From Fragilariopsis cylindrus CCMP1102 (lineage: Eukaryota; Bacillariophyta; Bacillariophyceae; Bacillariales; Bacillariaceae), in contig FMBT01000437.1 in NCBI GenBank assembly GCA_900095095.1, forward strand, positions 1 through 64,000: a DNA stretch of 64,000 bases, written 5' to 3'. Below the pieces are notes generated by a model. It did no database searches. It saw only the letters and a list, made by a program, of their open reading frames with translations, and had not been told where the DNA came from. The translations under genes and the position numbers were made by a program. Shown here in pieces: positions 11,368-22,221 of the stretch (position 1 is the stretch's first letter; each line of letters begins with the position of its first letter).

Positions 11368-12328
11368 AACTACAGTGGAAATGGGGAGGGAGAGGGTTTA
11401 TGTATCAGCCTAAACCAAAGGTGTTAATCGAAATTTAAATTTTTACTGTTTATCTTATCAAAACCAGATTGAAAAAAGAATGTCACGTCGTTCAACATCG
11501 TCGATCATCAAATCATGCAGTCGATATTCGGCAATATCTTAATTTCTTCTTCTTTTTGTTGTCTACACGTCACTTTTTTATTATCGAATCGTCCAGTCCC
11601 GTAACAATTTATTCCCGATCGAAAAAGTTAAAACTGAAAAAACAAAATAAAAATAACTACAGTACTTAAATGTACTACTATCTATCCTAGTAGAGGACTC
11701 CATATAGTTAATCAATACATGATAGTAGGAGACGATACTGTATCCTTAGTTTATTTGTAGTTCAATAATTCAATATGCATTTCTACTTTATTTTTCATCG
11801 CCAGTGCGGTGATGTGTCAAAAATCTGACTATGATGATGTACTTTGTGCATCTTCTCCACAGAAAGAAGTTTTTTGAGTAACTGCTTTCAATCACAATTC
11901 CATTCCATTCCATTCTATTGTCAATTGGTAATTGGTAATTGGTAATTGGTTATTGGTTATTGGTTATTGGTTATTGGTTATTGGTCATTGTTTATTGGTT
12001 GGAGCTAACAGTGGTTCCATTGTGGTGAAGTCTAAACATCTATGCAGTGTGCTACTAATATGGTTTACTGTACTGTAGTTAATTAGTACAGTATGTAGCA
12101 AAACTGCCGTCACGGCTGAGACGTGGATAATAAGTTCGCGCCATCGCGTTGCTTGTCCACTGATTTTGAAAGAATGCAAGAATGCTGAATGCTGAAACAG
12201 TCGTAAAAGCACTCAATCAACCAACAATCACATCGCTGCAAGCAGTATCGTGAATTATTTCCGTGATAAAATGATCAGAACGATACAATAAACGTGTGTC
12301 GGGAGAAATAGAACAAAAGAATTGTGAA
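11368..12328. other. Intergenic between divergent genes
   Basis: About 960 bp separate the divergent starts of dihydrolipoyl dehydrogenase and the helicase, so it must hold both promoters. The only marked structure is the heptamer array at 11924-12001. Short (T/A)ACAGTA motifs occur at about 11658, 11736 and 12068-12090. Confidence 0.5.
11924..12001. repeat. Tandem heptamer TTGGT(A/T)A, about 11 copies
   Basis: Seven-base units run TTGGTAA x3, TTGGTTA x5, then degenerate TTGGTCA, TTGTTTA and TTGGTTG. Almost every unit contains ATTGG, the reverse of a CCAAT box. The array lies 330-410 bp upstream of the helicase start and 560-630 bp from the dehydrogenase start. A regulatory role is inference; it could be a neutral microsatellite. 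Confidence 0.8.
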
Positions 12329-15300
12329 ATGAACTCGAATTCGAATTTTCGTCGGAATGTAAAATCGAAAAAAAAGAAGGCAAGCCGAATATTGAGGCCC
12401 GATGAAAAACAAAAATCAAAGGAGACAATTCCGTTGCGACTTAATGTTTATGAGAGATTTTTTGCTAGCCTACTGCGCTCAGAAGCAAATGAGTATCTAT
12501 GTCAGACTAAAGTAGTGTGGAAGACAATCTGCGACCGGTTGTCACTGCCAGCCCCAAATAGTCCATTGCCGGCTTCTTACAGCAATATGAAAGATCACTT
12601 TATGAATAGAGCAGCTCTCGTGGCAGAGGAAGCGAGGCAGTCTATATCGGATGGTCTACAACTACTTAAAGATGACTTCAAGAGCAACGAAAGAGAACGA
12701 TGCTCAAACCTAAACAAGAAAAATTCTCGTTTGGGACCACTTAACACAAACTTGATGTCTATGGAGCTTTCGATAACATGGGTAGAACACAAAGGGAAAT
12801 CAGGCCATTCCATTTTAACCTTTTCCAAGCAGCATACACCCTTTACGAGAGATGAACTTCTCTGTCTTCGTCATGGTACAGTCCTTGCTTGCTTGGATCA
12901 GAAGCTCACTCCAGTTATAGAGAACGTTATACTGGGAACTGTTGTTCCACAGAACCGAGAGGAAATTGTCAGTTCAAATACGTTTGTTGTTATGGTTTTC
13001 AGGATAATCAAAAAGACGATAAAAGGGAATTGGAAATTGATTCCAATTGCCTCACTCCTGTCTGAACAACGAAAGTTTGAGGCTTGTTCCTTCCTAATTA
13101 ACAATCCCGTACCTTTTCTTCTCCCCCTTCTTGGTAGGAAGCAACCAACACATATTCGACGCATTAAAGATACTAATGATGATACAAAAGAATTCAGTAC
13201 AAAGATAAAAAACTCGGATGGAGACTGCACTGAATCAATTAGTGATTGCGAAGTGCTGGAAATCGTAGACTTGGAGGCCACATTTCAAATCCCAAGACTG
13301 AACGAAAAACAGGAGCAGGCTGCAAACGCTTTTCTTGATTCAAAAAGCGATACAATCACTTTGGTGCAAGGGTAGGTCTTGCACGTGATTTTCATCAACG
13401 AGAGTTCATTTTTGTTGGTGATGTTGATGTACTGGAGTATTAAACTGACATTACACATAAATTCGTCTCCTTTTTTGTATCTCTTATTATCATCCCTTGA
13501 AGGCCTCCTGGAACTGGAAAGACGACGTTGTTGACATCTGTCATATGCCGTTACATCATTGAATCCAGAAAGTTGAAACACAGTAAAAGATGTTTAATGG
13601 TGTGTGCGCCGACTAATAAGGCCGTCACTGTTTTGTTCAAACGTTTTCTAGATACATTTTGGGACGACGAGTCATTCCCCTGCAATGTAGTTTTATTGGG
13701 AGATGAAGACAAGTTGCTAGAAAATGAAAATTGGAGTCGTACAGACGACAGTTTTCCGAAACTACGGGAAAATTTCCTGTATACTTTCATTGACACCATC
13801 AAAGAAGATTACTTGTATGTTCGAAATGTTTTGGATAAGGGCTCCTTTGGATTGTTTAAAAAGGTCCACCATACTGCCCGCCGATTAGAAAATCGTCTTG
13901 TACAAAAAATTAAGGGGAGAAAAGAGGTCCTTGCCACTGCACATAAAATAGTAAAGTTGATTGGGGACCTGTCCAGGTCACGAAATAAAAAGTATCCGAC
14001 GGAGTTGATCAACTCGATTGATTTCATCGTAGGTGTAGTTGACGCCTGGAATCACGATGATATTTGGCACGAAGTGCTGCAAGCGGCAGACGTCATATTT
14101 TGCACGTTAGGAAGTACAGGAGGTTCATTGTTGAAAAAAGTTGTTGGTGAGGTCGATGATCTTATTGTTGATGAAGCTGCGGCAGCTACGGAACCCGAGA
14201 TATACATCCCTTTTCAATATCTACCCCGAAGATTGCTTTGTGTTGGAGATCCACGGCAACTACCAGCTACAATTACAAGTCGTTTTGCAGAAATGATGGG
14301 TTTTAGCAAAAGCCTTCATGAGAGACTAATGTACGATTGCGGCTACGATCACATAATGTTAGAAACTCAGTATCGAATGAAACCGACGTTGAGTCAATTT
14401 CCTTCTAAGTATTTCTATGAAGGAAAATTGATAAATGGCGGGAATGTCACTCGTTCAAAATACCAAGGCGGGGTAAGCATGATGGGTTGCTCTGACTACA
14501 CCTTATATCAAATTGACGGAATCGAGCGACATGTGCGGTCAGGCTCAATTGAAAATGAAGCAGAAGCAAATGCTGTTGTAAAAATCGTCGATAATTTGAG
14601 ACGGATTTCTCGCAATTCCGGAAATTGGTGTTCCACTAACAGGATAAGAATTATAACTTTTTATCAAGCGCAAGTATCGTTAATCAAACGCCTCCTTCGC
14701 AAACGCAATCTTGGGAACGTTCTTGTAGCGACTGTAGACTCGAGTCAAGGATGCGAGGCAGATTTTGTCATTCTTTCCTTTGTAAGAAGTGAGGGAAACG
14801 GTGGAAGGAACACTGTGGGCTTTTTAATGGATGATAGACGATTAAATGTTGCATTGACTCGGGCTAAATATCAAATAATAGGTGTCGGGAACATACATCG
14901 GATGGCAAATTTGCCCGATGGGAAAGTCGGGACCGGGAGTATAAAGCGCCTTGCTAAAGACGCGATAAATCGTCAATGCGTACTTCCTTTCCCGTCGGAT
15001 GCAACTTCGTCGCGGAGAATGTTGAATTCTGACAATTTTAAAGAAGAGCGGAACAAAAAAAGGAAATCGCCACCGTCGGAATGCCATCGCGATCATGAAA
15101 AAATCTTCCAAACGGTTGATAATTCCGCTTCAAACAATACTTCTCACGATCATTGCAGCGAGGAAAAATCTGTTTCGACGTCAAGTGACGATAGTTCAGA
15201 TAGTGATAGTTCCACGACCAGCTCTAGCAGTAGTAGCTCGTCAAATTCAAAAAGTCACGATTCACGCACCCAATCATCTCGAAACCAACACTACAGTTTG

Positions 15301-15915
15301 AATGCATTTGCTTCTGCTGGAGTTATTGGGAGCGATCGTCACTACAATATTCCCGAAGTAACAGTTAATCATCGCTCAATGAATTCCTCGATGCCGAAAA
15401 GTGTACCTGGCTTGACTACGATTGGCACTGATCCCGTTATCAACTGCGATGAACAAAAAAAATCCTCTTCCAGTAATAATACTATTAGAAGCGAGGAACA
15501 TAATTCAGAAGCTGAAAGCTCGGTTTCTCTGAACATGAGAAGGAACTTAATTTTTACAGCAGCATCAACCTCTATTGATAAATCATCGGTGAAACGTGAG
15601 GATGAAAATGCCTCGATAGATGAATACGATATACTATTAGGTCCAGGTAGTTCTTCAAGCACAAGCAAACACTCTTCTTCTCTATCTGGGGGAACAAAAA
15701 CTACGAGTAAGAATAATGGAAATGATGACAAGATATTGAGCAATGTCGAAAGCGCTGCTTCTAATGTTACGCCGCCTAACAACGAAGATGCGGCATCTAA
15801 TTTCTCGTCTGACGATGAATGTATTAAAGGACAGCAAGTAGAATCAATACCGACGAATTCATCTGTGTTGAGCAAGACTGAAACTATGGCTGTGTTTGAA
15901 GACTTTTCATTTTAA
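12329..15915 (+). CDS. SF1 helicase of the Sen1/UPF1/IGHMBP2 class
   Basis: RNA/DNA helicase of superfamily 1B, 1151 residues in two exons (12329-13371 and 13503-15915). The intron splits the Walker A loop: GG|GPPGTGKTT forms only after splicing. I took the ATG at 12329 (MNSNSNFRRNVKSKKKKAS). Further motifs: Walker B VDEAAAATEPE near 570, GDPRQLPATI near 596, ETQYRMKP near 636, VATVDSSQGCEADFVILS near 757 and NVALTRAK near 797. The last ~320 residues are a Ser/Asp/Glu-rich tail, probably disordered and nuclear. Members act in transcription termination, RNA decay or tRNA/ribosome metabolism. Which member this is cannot be told from motifs alone. An N-terminal Lys-rich stretch could be a nuclear signal. 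Confidence 0.9.
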
Positions 15916-16360
15916 CTATGATTGTACTGCTTCTTTCCTTTGCGATGTTATACTAAATAAGTTACCTAGTATTTTTTGGATACACTACATTCATTATTGT
16001 GCCGTACATAGTTTCGTATTATTCTACAGTACTTTTAATATTTTTAACAATCATCTACCGTACGAGCAACCAATCTTGTGAGAGACTAAGTCAGTCTGAA
16101 GCGCAGCGCATATTTATAACACCATACCGACCGCACAACCGTACAAATATTACGATTTCTTGCTTCCACTTCAACAAAATCTTAAGGTACAGTACGTACG
16201 CGAAGCCTGAAATGAGAACACGTCTACTGTATTTTAATATTTTATTTCTTGACATGAGCACAACGATGGATATTTTGTAGACGACGATGGAAAGCAACCC
16301 TGTAATAATTTATATTTTTCTTCTCAGATCATCAAGTTTAGGCCTTAGCTCTCGACAACC
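15916..16360. other. Intergenic, no gene seen
   Basis: Spacer with three TACAGTAC/TACTGTA-type motifs (about 16025, 16192 and 16227). The 14-mer AAGTTACCTAGTAT near 15957 recurs near 19138. It should contain the promoter of the repeat protein at 16361. Confidence 0.5.
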
Positions 16361-17296
16361 ATGAAATTCTTCACAACTGCTGCTCTTTGGACTGTTCTTT
16401 CGTCCTCTGTAGGTGCGTTTGCGCCGTCAGCCTACCAATGCAACCCCATTGCTTGTGTATCAAATTCGCAACTTAGTGCTACTGTCGCAGCACCTGCTAG
16501 CTCAAGAGAGGAGGATCTTATGCTAACTCTCAAGGTTATTTTGGACCATGTGGATCGATCATCAACAGTTTCCAAGGAACAGTTCATTCAGCAAGAAGTA
16601 GAATCGAAAAAGGAAGTTGAGGCCGAGATCGAGACGATCGACGTTTCGATACCATACATGGCGACAGCACAAATTGCTTATGAACAATCTGATAAATCCA
16701 TGCCATATGATAAGTTTGAAAGCAAATTTCTTGCCAATGCAATACAAGAAGTAATTGCAAAGCAACCTGTTGATATTAGCATTCCTTATGACAGCGCAGC
16801 TCAATTGGCTTATGATCAATCTGATAAGTCCGTGTCATTTGCTGATTTCAAGCCTAAATACATTGCCAAGGCAATACAAGAAGTAATTGCAAAGCAACCT
16901 GTTGATATCAGCATTCCTTATGACAGTGCAGCTCAATTGGCCTATGATCAATCTGATAAATCCGTGTCATTTGCTGATTTCAAACCTAAATACCTTGCCA
17001 AGGCAATACAAGAAGTAATTGCAAAGCAACCTGTTGATATCAGCATTCCTTATGACAGTGCAGCTCAATTGGCCTATGATCAATCTGATAAATCCGTGTC
17101 ATTTGCTGATTTCAAACCTAAATACCTTGCCAAGGCAATACAAGAAGTAATTGCAAAGCAACCTGTTGATATTAGCATTCCTTATGACAGTGCAGCTCAA
17201 TTGGCTTATGATCAATCTGATAAGTCCGTGTCATTTGCTGATTTCAAACCTAAATACCTTGCCAAGGCAATAGAAGAAGTAATTGCCAAGAAGTAG
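16361..17296 (+). CDS. Plastid-type protein made of 44-residue tandem repeats
   Basis: A 311-residue single-exon protein that I cannot name. It starts with a signal peptide (MKFFTTAALWTVLSSSVGAF) ending in the plastid motif VG|AFAPS, so import into a secondary plastid is likely. After a ~65-residue spacer come five units of 44 residues. The first is diverged and the last four are almost identical. Each holds PVDISIPYDSAAQLAYDQSD followed by KSVSFADFKPKY(L/I)AKAI and the helix QEVIAKQ. The unit looks like paired helices with regular acidic and basic faces and may form a small solenoid or binding array. No enzyme motif is present. Homologous units in other heterokonts would test whether copy number varies. 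Confidence 0.8.
   Translation: MKFFTTAALWTVLSSSVGAFAPSAYQCNPIACVSNSQLSATVAAPASSREEDLMLTLKVILDHVDRSSTVSKEQFIQQEVESKKEVEAEIETIDVSIPYMATAQIAYEQSDKSMPYDKFESKFLANAIQEVIAKQPVDISIPYDSAAQLAYDQSDKSVSFADFKPKYIAKAIQEVIAKQPVDISIPYDSAAQLAYDQSDKSVSFADFKPKYLAKAIQEVIAKQPVDISIPYDSAAQLAYDQSDKSVSFADFKPKYLAKAIQEVIAKQPVDISIPYDSAAQLAYDQSDKSVSFADFKPKYLAKAIEEVIAKK
16634..17293 (+). repeat. Five 132-bp coding tandem repeats
   Basis: Units start at 16634 (diverged), 16766, 16898, 17030 and 17162, exactly 132 bp apart. Units 2-5 differ by only a few, mostly synonymous bases, which implies recent duplication or gene conversion. Unit 5 ends with the stop codon. Confidence 0.92.
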
Positions 17297-17521
17297 GAGC
17301 AAATTCGTTAATTTTGAGGTAGGAATGATTATAAATATAATACTAGAGTGATATCGACCTTATCTCTAGCCGGCAATGAGTACAGCTGAAGCGCTAATTG
17401 GACAAAAATAGGAAGCAACCAAATTTGTCTCTAGATTGTAAAACATTAAGTCTATTTTTCCAGTCGTCTTTACTGTTGTTCATTGTTATTCTTTTCTCGA
17501 TTTATATATAGATTCGTTCAT

Positions 17522-18721
17522 TCATTGAATTGTACATTTATCGAGAACACTCTGGATGCCATGTTGCAAATATTCTTCCCGACTGACCCAGTATCTGCTA
17601 TCATCAGAAACATAATCAGCGAACAATGCAGCACCTTCAAAAACAAGGTGTTGACGAGAGTCGGGAGCATGCACATGTGGCTTCCAGCCTAGTGATCTAG
17701 ATGGCTTTCCTTTGAGAACATCGTTTGTGTATCGAACATTTAGATCATTTTCTACTCGTTCTTGTATCCCTTTAAGAAGCGACGTTCCTCCAGAGAGAAT
17801 GATATTTCGATACAAATCGGCACGACAATCGATGTCTGCTTCTTGGATAACCTCGAAAATCATGTCCGACAATCCACTTGATTCACAATTCCACAACGTT
17901 GGCTTGAACAAGGCTTCCACTGCACCAAAGCGTTCTCTTCCCAAGGATATTAATGTACCGTCAGGAAGTTTGAAGGACTCTAAAAGGACTGTAGTTTCAC
18001 TTGCAAGTCGCTCATCCAAATTAGGATCGAAAGCAACGTAGCACGCCTGTTCCTTGATTTGCCGTCCGATCTCTATATCTTCCTCTTCATTTAATTGAAA
18101 ACCCTTCAGTCGAAGCAATTTGATAAGATAAGATGTGATCGATCTTCCTCCAACAGCCAGGGTCTGATCTAATTTGGGAATAGCGTGTCCCTTGTAGACG
18201 GGAATTATATTCGCTTTCGATTCACCAAGTTCAACGACGACTCCCGTTTCAACACCTTGAGTGTATAGAACCAATGCCGCTTGCTCGTGCATTGTAACCG
18301 CACGGAAACCAAGCGTTACAAGAAACACATCCGCTAAAGTTTTCAAGTCTATTTTTTTCATATTGTATGGTCGTGTTATAAGAATCTTATACTGTGAAAA
18401 GTCTTGGCCGCAGACAACATTCTGAAGGGCTCTTCTCAAGACAATCTCGAGAGACGACCAGTCATAAACACGACCCGTCTCCATCATTGGGTATCGATAT
18501 TGCATCTTTTGATGTTTTCCTCCTCTCAGAGCATCATCTCCAATCAACATTTCTCGTTCTTTCTCGGACTTACAGTTGTTTTTCCGTGAGTAATTCCTTG
18601 GATATCCAATGATACAAGGAACGACTGTATCAGGGGTAAGTTTCCCAGCAACACCAACTTTGATAGAGCTGCTCCCGACATCACAGACAAGAGTTTTATT
18701 ATTCGACTGCTGGACAACCAT
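17522..18721 (-). CDS. Actin-related protein, Arp2-like
   Basis: Single-exon 399-residue actin-fold protein. The C-terminal half resembles Arp2 most: ETTVLLESFKLPDGTL, IQEADIDCRADLYRNIILSGG and the insertion NDVLKGKPS, where Arp2 has RVLKGD. Phosphate loop 1 is altered (DVGSSSIKVGVAG) and loop 2 is strongly altered (ELGESKANI where actin and Arp2 have DSGDGVTH), so nucleotide binding may be weakened. Arp2 normally nucleates branched actin with Arp3. Published surveys report that the diatoms examined lack Arp2 and Arp3, so either this lineage differs or this is a divergent cytoplasmic Arp. The actin-family call is firm, the subfamily moderate. No intron is seen. Confidence 0.8.
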   Translation of the reverse strand: MVVQQSNNKTLVCDVGSSSIKVGVAGKLTPDTVVPCIIGYPRNYSRKNNCKSEKEREMLIGDDALRGGKHQKMQYRYPMMETGRVYDWSSLEIVLRRALQNVVCGQDFSQYKILITRPYNMKKIDLKTLADVFLVTLGFRAVTMHEQAALVLYTQGVETGVVVELGESKANIIPVYKGHAIPKLDQTLAVGGRSITSYLIKLLRLKGFQLNEEEDIEIGRQIKEQACYVAFDPNLDERLASETTVLLESFKLPDGTLISLGRERFGAVEALFKPTLWNCESSGLSDMIFEVIQEADIDCRADLYRNIILSGGTSLLKGIQERVENDLNVRYTNDVLKGKPSRSLGWKPHVHAPDSRQHLVFEGAALFADYVSDDSRYWVSREEYLQHGIQSVLDKCTIQ

Positions 18722-19720
18722 CTTTTCTTTTTTCTTGTTTTCTTTCTACTGAACTTTTCTATATTAAAGATATTATGATGGTATCAAATACCTGAGTCAA
18801 TCACAGAAAGATAGATCCAAATAGTAGTAATTCTTGTATTTGATATTGTGGATTGTTGCGATGGTTTTTTTTTGTTTTGTTTTGTTTACAGACAAATAAT
18901 GTATGTGCCGTTGACCAGAAACGCAATATTGAATAGTGAATACGACAATCTAACGATATCGTACCCATATTCAAAGTGACCGCCATGATTAGATAAACAT
19001 AATAATTATACTGTACTTGTGAACCATAACATCATGGTTGTCTATATGATTGACAAATATATTATGTCCTGGTTTTCTCGACACTTGTTTTCGATTTTCT
19101 GGTTTGAGGTTTTCTAGTCGTTATTGATTATTTCGATAAGTTACCTAGTATCATTACTATTGCTAATTTTTTTAGATTCCTGGCAGGACTTTTCGAGTGG
19201 TTAGGCCAGACGTTGACTTCATCACCGTACTTAGTACTATGAACTACAACTATTAAAATAAGCATTCTTTTTTATGAATATACAGTACTTGTATCATTGA
19301 AATACCGTACGCATTGTAATAACTAAGCCAATTATTTCAGTCCCCTCAAGTAAGTCGTGGAAAATAGAGCATTTCTAGTCACTTTTTTGAATTCTTCATA
19401 GTATGATTAACTAATATGTAGGAAAATTAACTTACTATTCTGGTCCAAAGAAGTAGATAACCTTACTTACCATTATTCTACTGTCATAGTAGTACAGTAC
19501 AAGTCGAAACCCTTCTGATACTCCTAAATGCAGTAGTACAACTCTAGCCCACTACTATTTTAAGTACTCTGTTGGTGCGAGCCAACTTCAACTTCTGGTT
19601 CCAGTTTCTTATATTAGAGATGGCAAATACAACATTCACAGCGCTCTAGGCATCGCTCTGCAGGACCGAAAGCGAGTCCTTCTTCGGTGCGGATAGGGTG
19701 GAAATGTTCAGTTTTTATTT
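18722..19720. other. Intergenic with repeat copy, no gene seen
   Basis: AT-rich DNA between two minus-strand genes. 19156-19276 is one copy of a dispersed repeat whose second copy lies at 21663-22007, so the S41 gene is bracketed. Several TACAGTAC/TACTGTA motifs occur (about 19014, 19283 and 19493). No open frame with coding character was found. Confidence 0.55.
19156..19276 (+). repeat. Direct repeat, copy 1
   Basis: Shares ATTGCTAATTTTTTT-GATTCCTGG and then ACTTTTCGAGTGG-TAGGCCAGACGTTG...ATCACCGTAC...ATTAAAATAAGCATTCTTTTTT with 21663-22007, in the same orientation. Copy 1 lacks the foldback element inserted in copy 2, so it shows the empty site. Confidence 0.75.
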
Positions 19721-21432
19721 CTAGAATACTATCATCAGCATTGAAATAGAGTAGAGTGCGAATAGCACCCCCCCACCATTAGTACTATGTGCTCCCGAGA
19801 TGTCGTCGTCGCTGTGGCCTGAGGTAGGTGGCATCGTACTGGTAGTCGTTCCATTGGTATTGAGCGTATTCATTTCCAAGACATACTCCAGCTGGGCATC
19901 GCGGCCTGCCAAAATGTCCTCCCGCGTTGTCGGAACTAGAATGTCGGGGTAAATAGCATCGAGACCCTCGTCGTTTACATCTGTAGAGTTCAGTTCAGAT
20001 CTCGAAGTGGTCAAATAATAGGTGAGATCCGTGTTGGGAACAGAGAATTGCAAGAGATTGCCCCAAAAGCTGGGTGTGTTGCCTGTCGGTGTTCCAACAA
20101 GCGTGCCGAAATTGTTGCGTTTGATGACTGCGGCAAACAAGTGGGCGCTGCTAAACGTCACACCCGATGTCAGTACGTACAGTGTCCCGTTGAAAAGGTC
20201 CAAAGAGGAAGGAGATCCTGCTGTTTGGGAAAGGAAAATTGACATAGCGGATCCGGGAAGGTCCATGACCTCGTTGCTCATATCAATGCCGAGTGACTGC
20301 AAAAACCCACCGTCTGTGGATCGCAGAGTGTTGGAATCTGGTTGCACAATTCATCTGATTGGCGCTGCTTGATATCGAACAGTGTATAAGGATCCCTGGT
20401 AATGTACTGGAGAAAGGCTGTCGCCACCGTAAAATCGCCGCCACGATTTTCACGCAAATCGAGGACTACTGTATCAACATTCTCATTTGCATCAACGGTA
20501 GACCAGAAATCTTCCAAAACTGCCATATATTCCGCATTGAAAATACAAGCGTCTAGCTTGAATACTGCGGTGGAAGTTTCATTTTGGACTTCGAACGAAA
20601 CGAACGAAGGTATAGGTTTAATACCGTCCGTGGGTGCCAGGGCAAGTGGAATAGAAACAGATACATCCTTAAGACCTTGTTCCCCATCCCGTGCCAAAAT
20701 AAGATCGACTGAAGCGCTATCGTCGTTGAGTAATCCAAAGTAGGACAAAAAGTCTTCACGAACTAACCAAGGTTGGGGAAGAGCTAGGAGAAAGAAGTCT
20801 TGTTCGTGTGGAATGGTCTCTTGTAACATAGCAAATATGTCAGCGGGGGTGCGTCCTCCCATGCTTGTCACCAAGTCGCCTGTACAAAAGAAAAATGAAA
20901 GTTCACTATATTAGAGAATGGCTTACTCGACGACACCTTGATTGCTTGATTTGAGGCGATTGATTTGTTTTTCTTACGTACCAGCTTGTGCAGAGTCCGT
21001 TTCGCAGGAATTAATTATGCGTGGCTCTTCACCATGAAGCCACGAAAGGCAAAGGTTAAGACTAGCGTATGTTGCTTCAGCTAAAATTGCATCCACTTCA
21101 ACACGACTGTGGGCATCAGCAAAAAGATCTTGCAGCATGCGATTGAGTCCAAAGGAGAAAGCAAAACGACTTGTCGGCACAGAAGTGCTGTCGCGCATCA
21201 ATATAACGGCCGGCTCTGTCTCGAGATCGAGACCGATTGCAGAGTAGCCACTTTCCTGTGTTTTATTAAGAATAAAGTCCAATGCTTCCTGCTGTTCGTC
21301 AACTGTCAAAACACGGACACTCGCAAGAAGGCCATCTTCTTGTTCTTGGGCAAAAGCAGAAGTCGTGGTGAAGGGCGAGCCAAAAAGAAGGCTACCGATG
21401 ATGAGGATGAATGTACTGAAATGAGTCAACAT
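19721..21432 (-). CDS. Secreted S41-family peptidase-like protein, one frame break
   Basis: Two exons, 21432-20982 and 20879-19721, encoding about 536 residues if one missing base is allowed at the A5 run 20301-20305 (T5 in the mRNA). As written, frame 1 ends soon after QIPTLCDPQTVGF and the protein resumes as QSLGIDMSNEV. The N-terminus is a signal peptide (LIIGSLLFGSPFTTTSAFAQ). The C-terminus is a short hydrophobic tail after a Gly/Ser/Thr linker, as in GPI-anchored proteins. S41 features: GDLVTSMGG (PDZ-like turn), VVLDLRENRGGDF, and the Ser region LTSGVTFSSAHLFAAVI ahead of GTPTGN. Catalytic competence is uncertain because the Lys of tail-specific proteases is not clearly placed. The TSAFAQ site could also be read as a plastid motif. 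Confidence 0.72.
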
Positions 21433-21494
21433 GATTACTGTATCGATGAGGATTTTTTGTGAGCCTTATTTGGGCTCGCCCTTCACCACGACTT
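21360..21494. repeat. 22-bp perfect inverted repeat over the S41 gene start
   Basis: 21360-21381 (AAGTCGTGGTGAAGGGCGAGCC) lies in exon 1 of the S41 gene. 21473-21494 is its exact reverse complement, 40 bp upstream of the ATG. A weaker match (CTTCTTGTTCTTGG near 21337 against CCAATGAACAAGAAG near 21505) extends the pairing. If the 5' leader is transcribed, the mRNA could fold over its start codon. Confidence 0.8.
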
Positions 21495-21517
21495 GTATTC
21501 TTGCCAATGAACAAGAA

Positions 21518-21657
21518 GGACATAAATGTGGATTAAATCGTGGATAAAGTGAGCTGAAAGAGAATTCCAAAGAACAAGATCTTGTGAAGTTGCTAGCGAC
21601 GTCAGAATCTCTCATCTAGCGAGGACATAAATGTGGATTAAATCGTGGAAAAAGTGA
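21518..21657 (+). repeat. 35-bp direct repeat pair
   Basis: 21518-21552 and 21623-21657 both read GGACATAAATGTGG-ATTAAATCGTGG-(A/T)-AAAAGTGA with one mismatch. They are separated by 70 bp in the leader region upstream of the S41 gene. Confidence 0.8.
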
Positions 21658-21662
21658 AGTAT

Positions 21663-22007
21663 TATTGCTAATTTTTTTGGATTCCTGGAAGGAAACGTAT
21701 CAAGACTTAATCACGGACAAGAAGCTATATTCCGGACTTAACTGCTTTTAAATATAACGGTCGTAACTTAATCACGATTAAGTAGCTGTTAGTAAAACCC
21801 TAGTTAATCATAACTTAATCATTACTATATCATTACTTATTCGATTAAGTTGTGATTAAGATACGACCGTTATATTTAAAACAGTTAAGTCACCGAAATA
21901 ATATTGTCCTTGCGTGATGAAGTTCCTTGGCACACTTTTCGAGTGGGTAGGCCAGACGTTGTCTTTATCACCGTACAACTACAATTAAAATAAGCATTCT
22001 TTTTTTA
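21663..22007 (+). repeat. Direct repeat, copy 2, interrupted by a foldback element
   Basis: Same sequence as 19156-19276 but split: the left part is 21663-21689 and the right part 21930-22007. The intervening ~240 bp is the foldback element described separately. Confidence 0.7.
21690..21928. mobile_element. Foldback MITE-like element
   Basis: About 239 bp with long imperfect terminal inverted repeats of ~100 bp. The best part is 21736-21782 against 21843-21890, with the shared core ATATAACGGTCGTA / TACGACCGTTATAT and ends ACTTAACTG / CAGTTAAGT. The outer ends are AAGGAAAC and GTTCCTT. Comparison with copy 1 at 19156 shows the empty site (ATTCCTGG directly joined to ACTTTTCG), and TTCC(T)TGG occurs on both sides, a possible target duplication. 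No coding capacity, so it needs a transposase from elsewhere. Confidence 0.7.
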
Positions 22008-22221
22008 ATGAACACATCATGATATTTCAATACGCACGCATGCGCCTAATTTGAACGAATGCGATCAATTTACTGTATCTCTAAAAATCTTCGATGGACT
22101 TCTCATCCACTTCTCATGCTGTATCGTAACTTGTGATGTTATTGTTGTGAATTCACCCATGAACAAGAGCTACTATAACATTGAACCAACTTAATTAATC
22201 CCACCGTAAAATAATAATAAA

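Noticed and set aside
12271-12291. ATG at 12271 as helicase start
   Set aside because: Its frame stops after six codons; the in-frame ATG at 12329 leads into the helicase.
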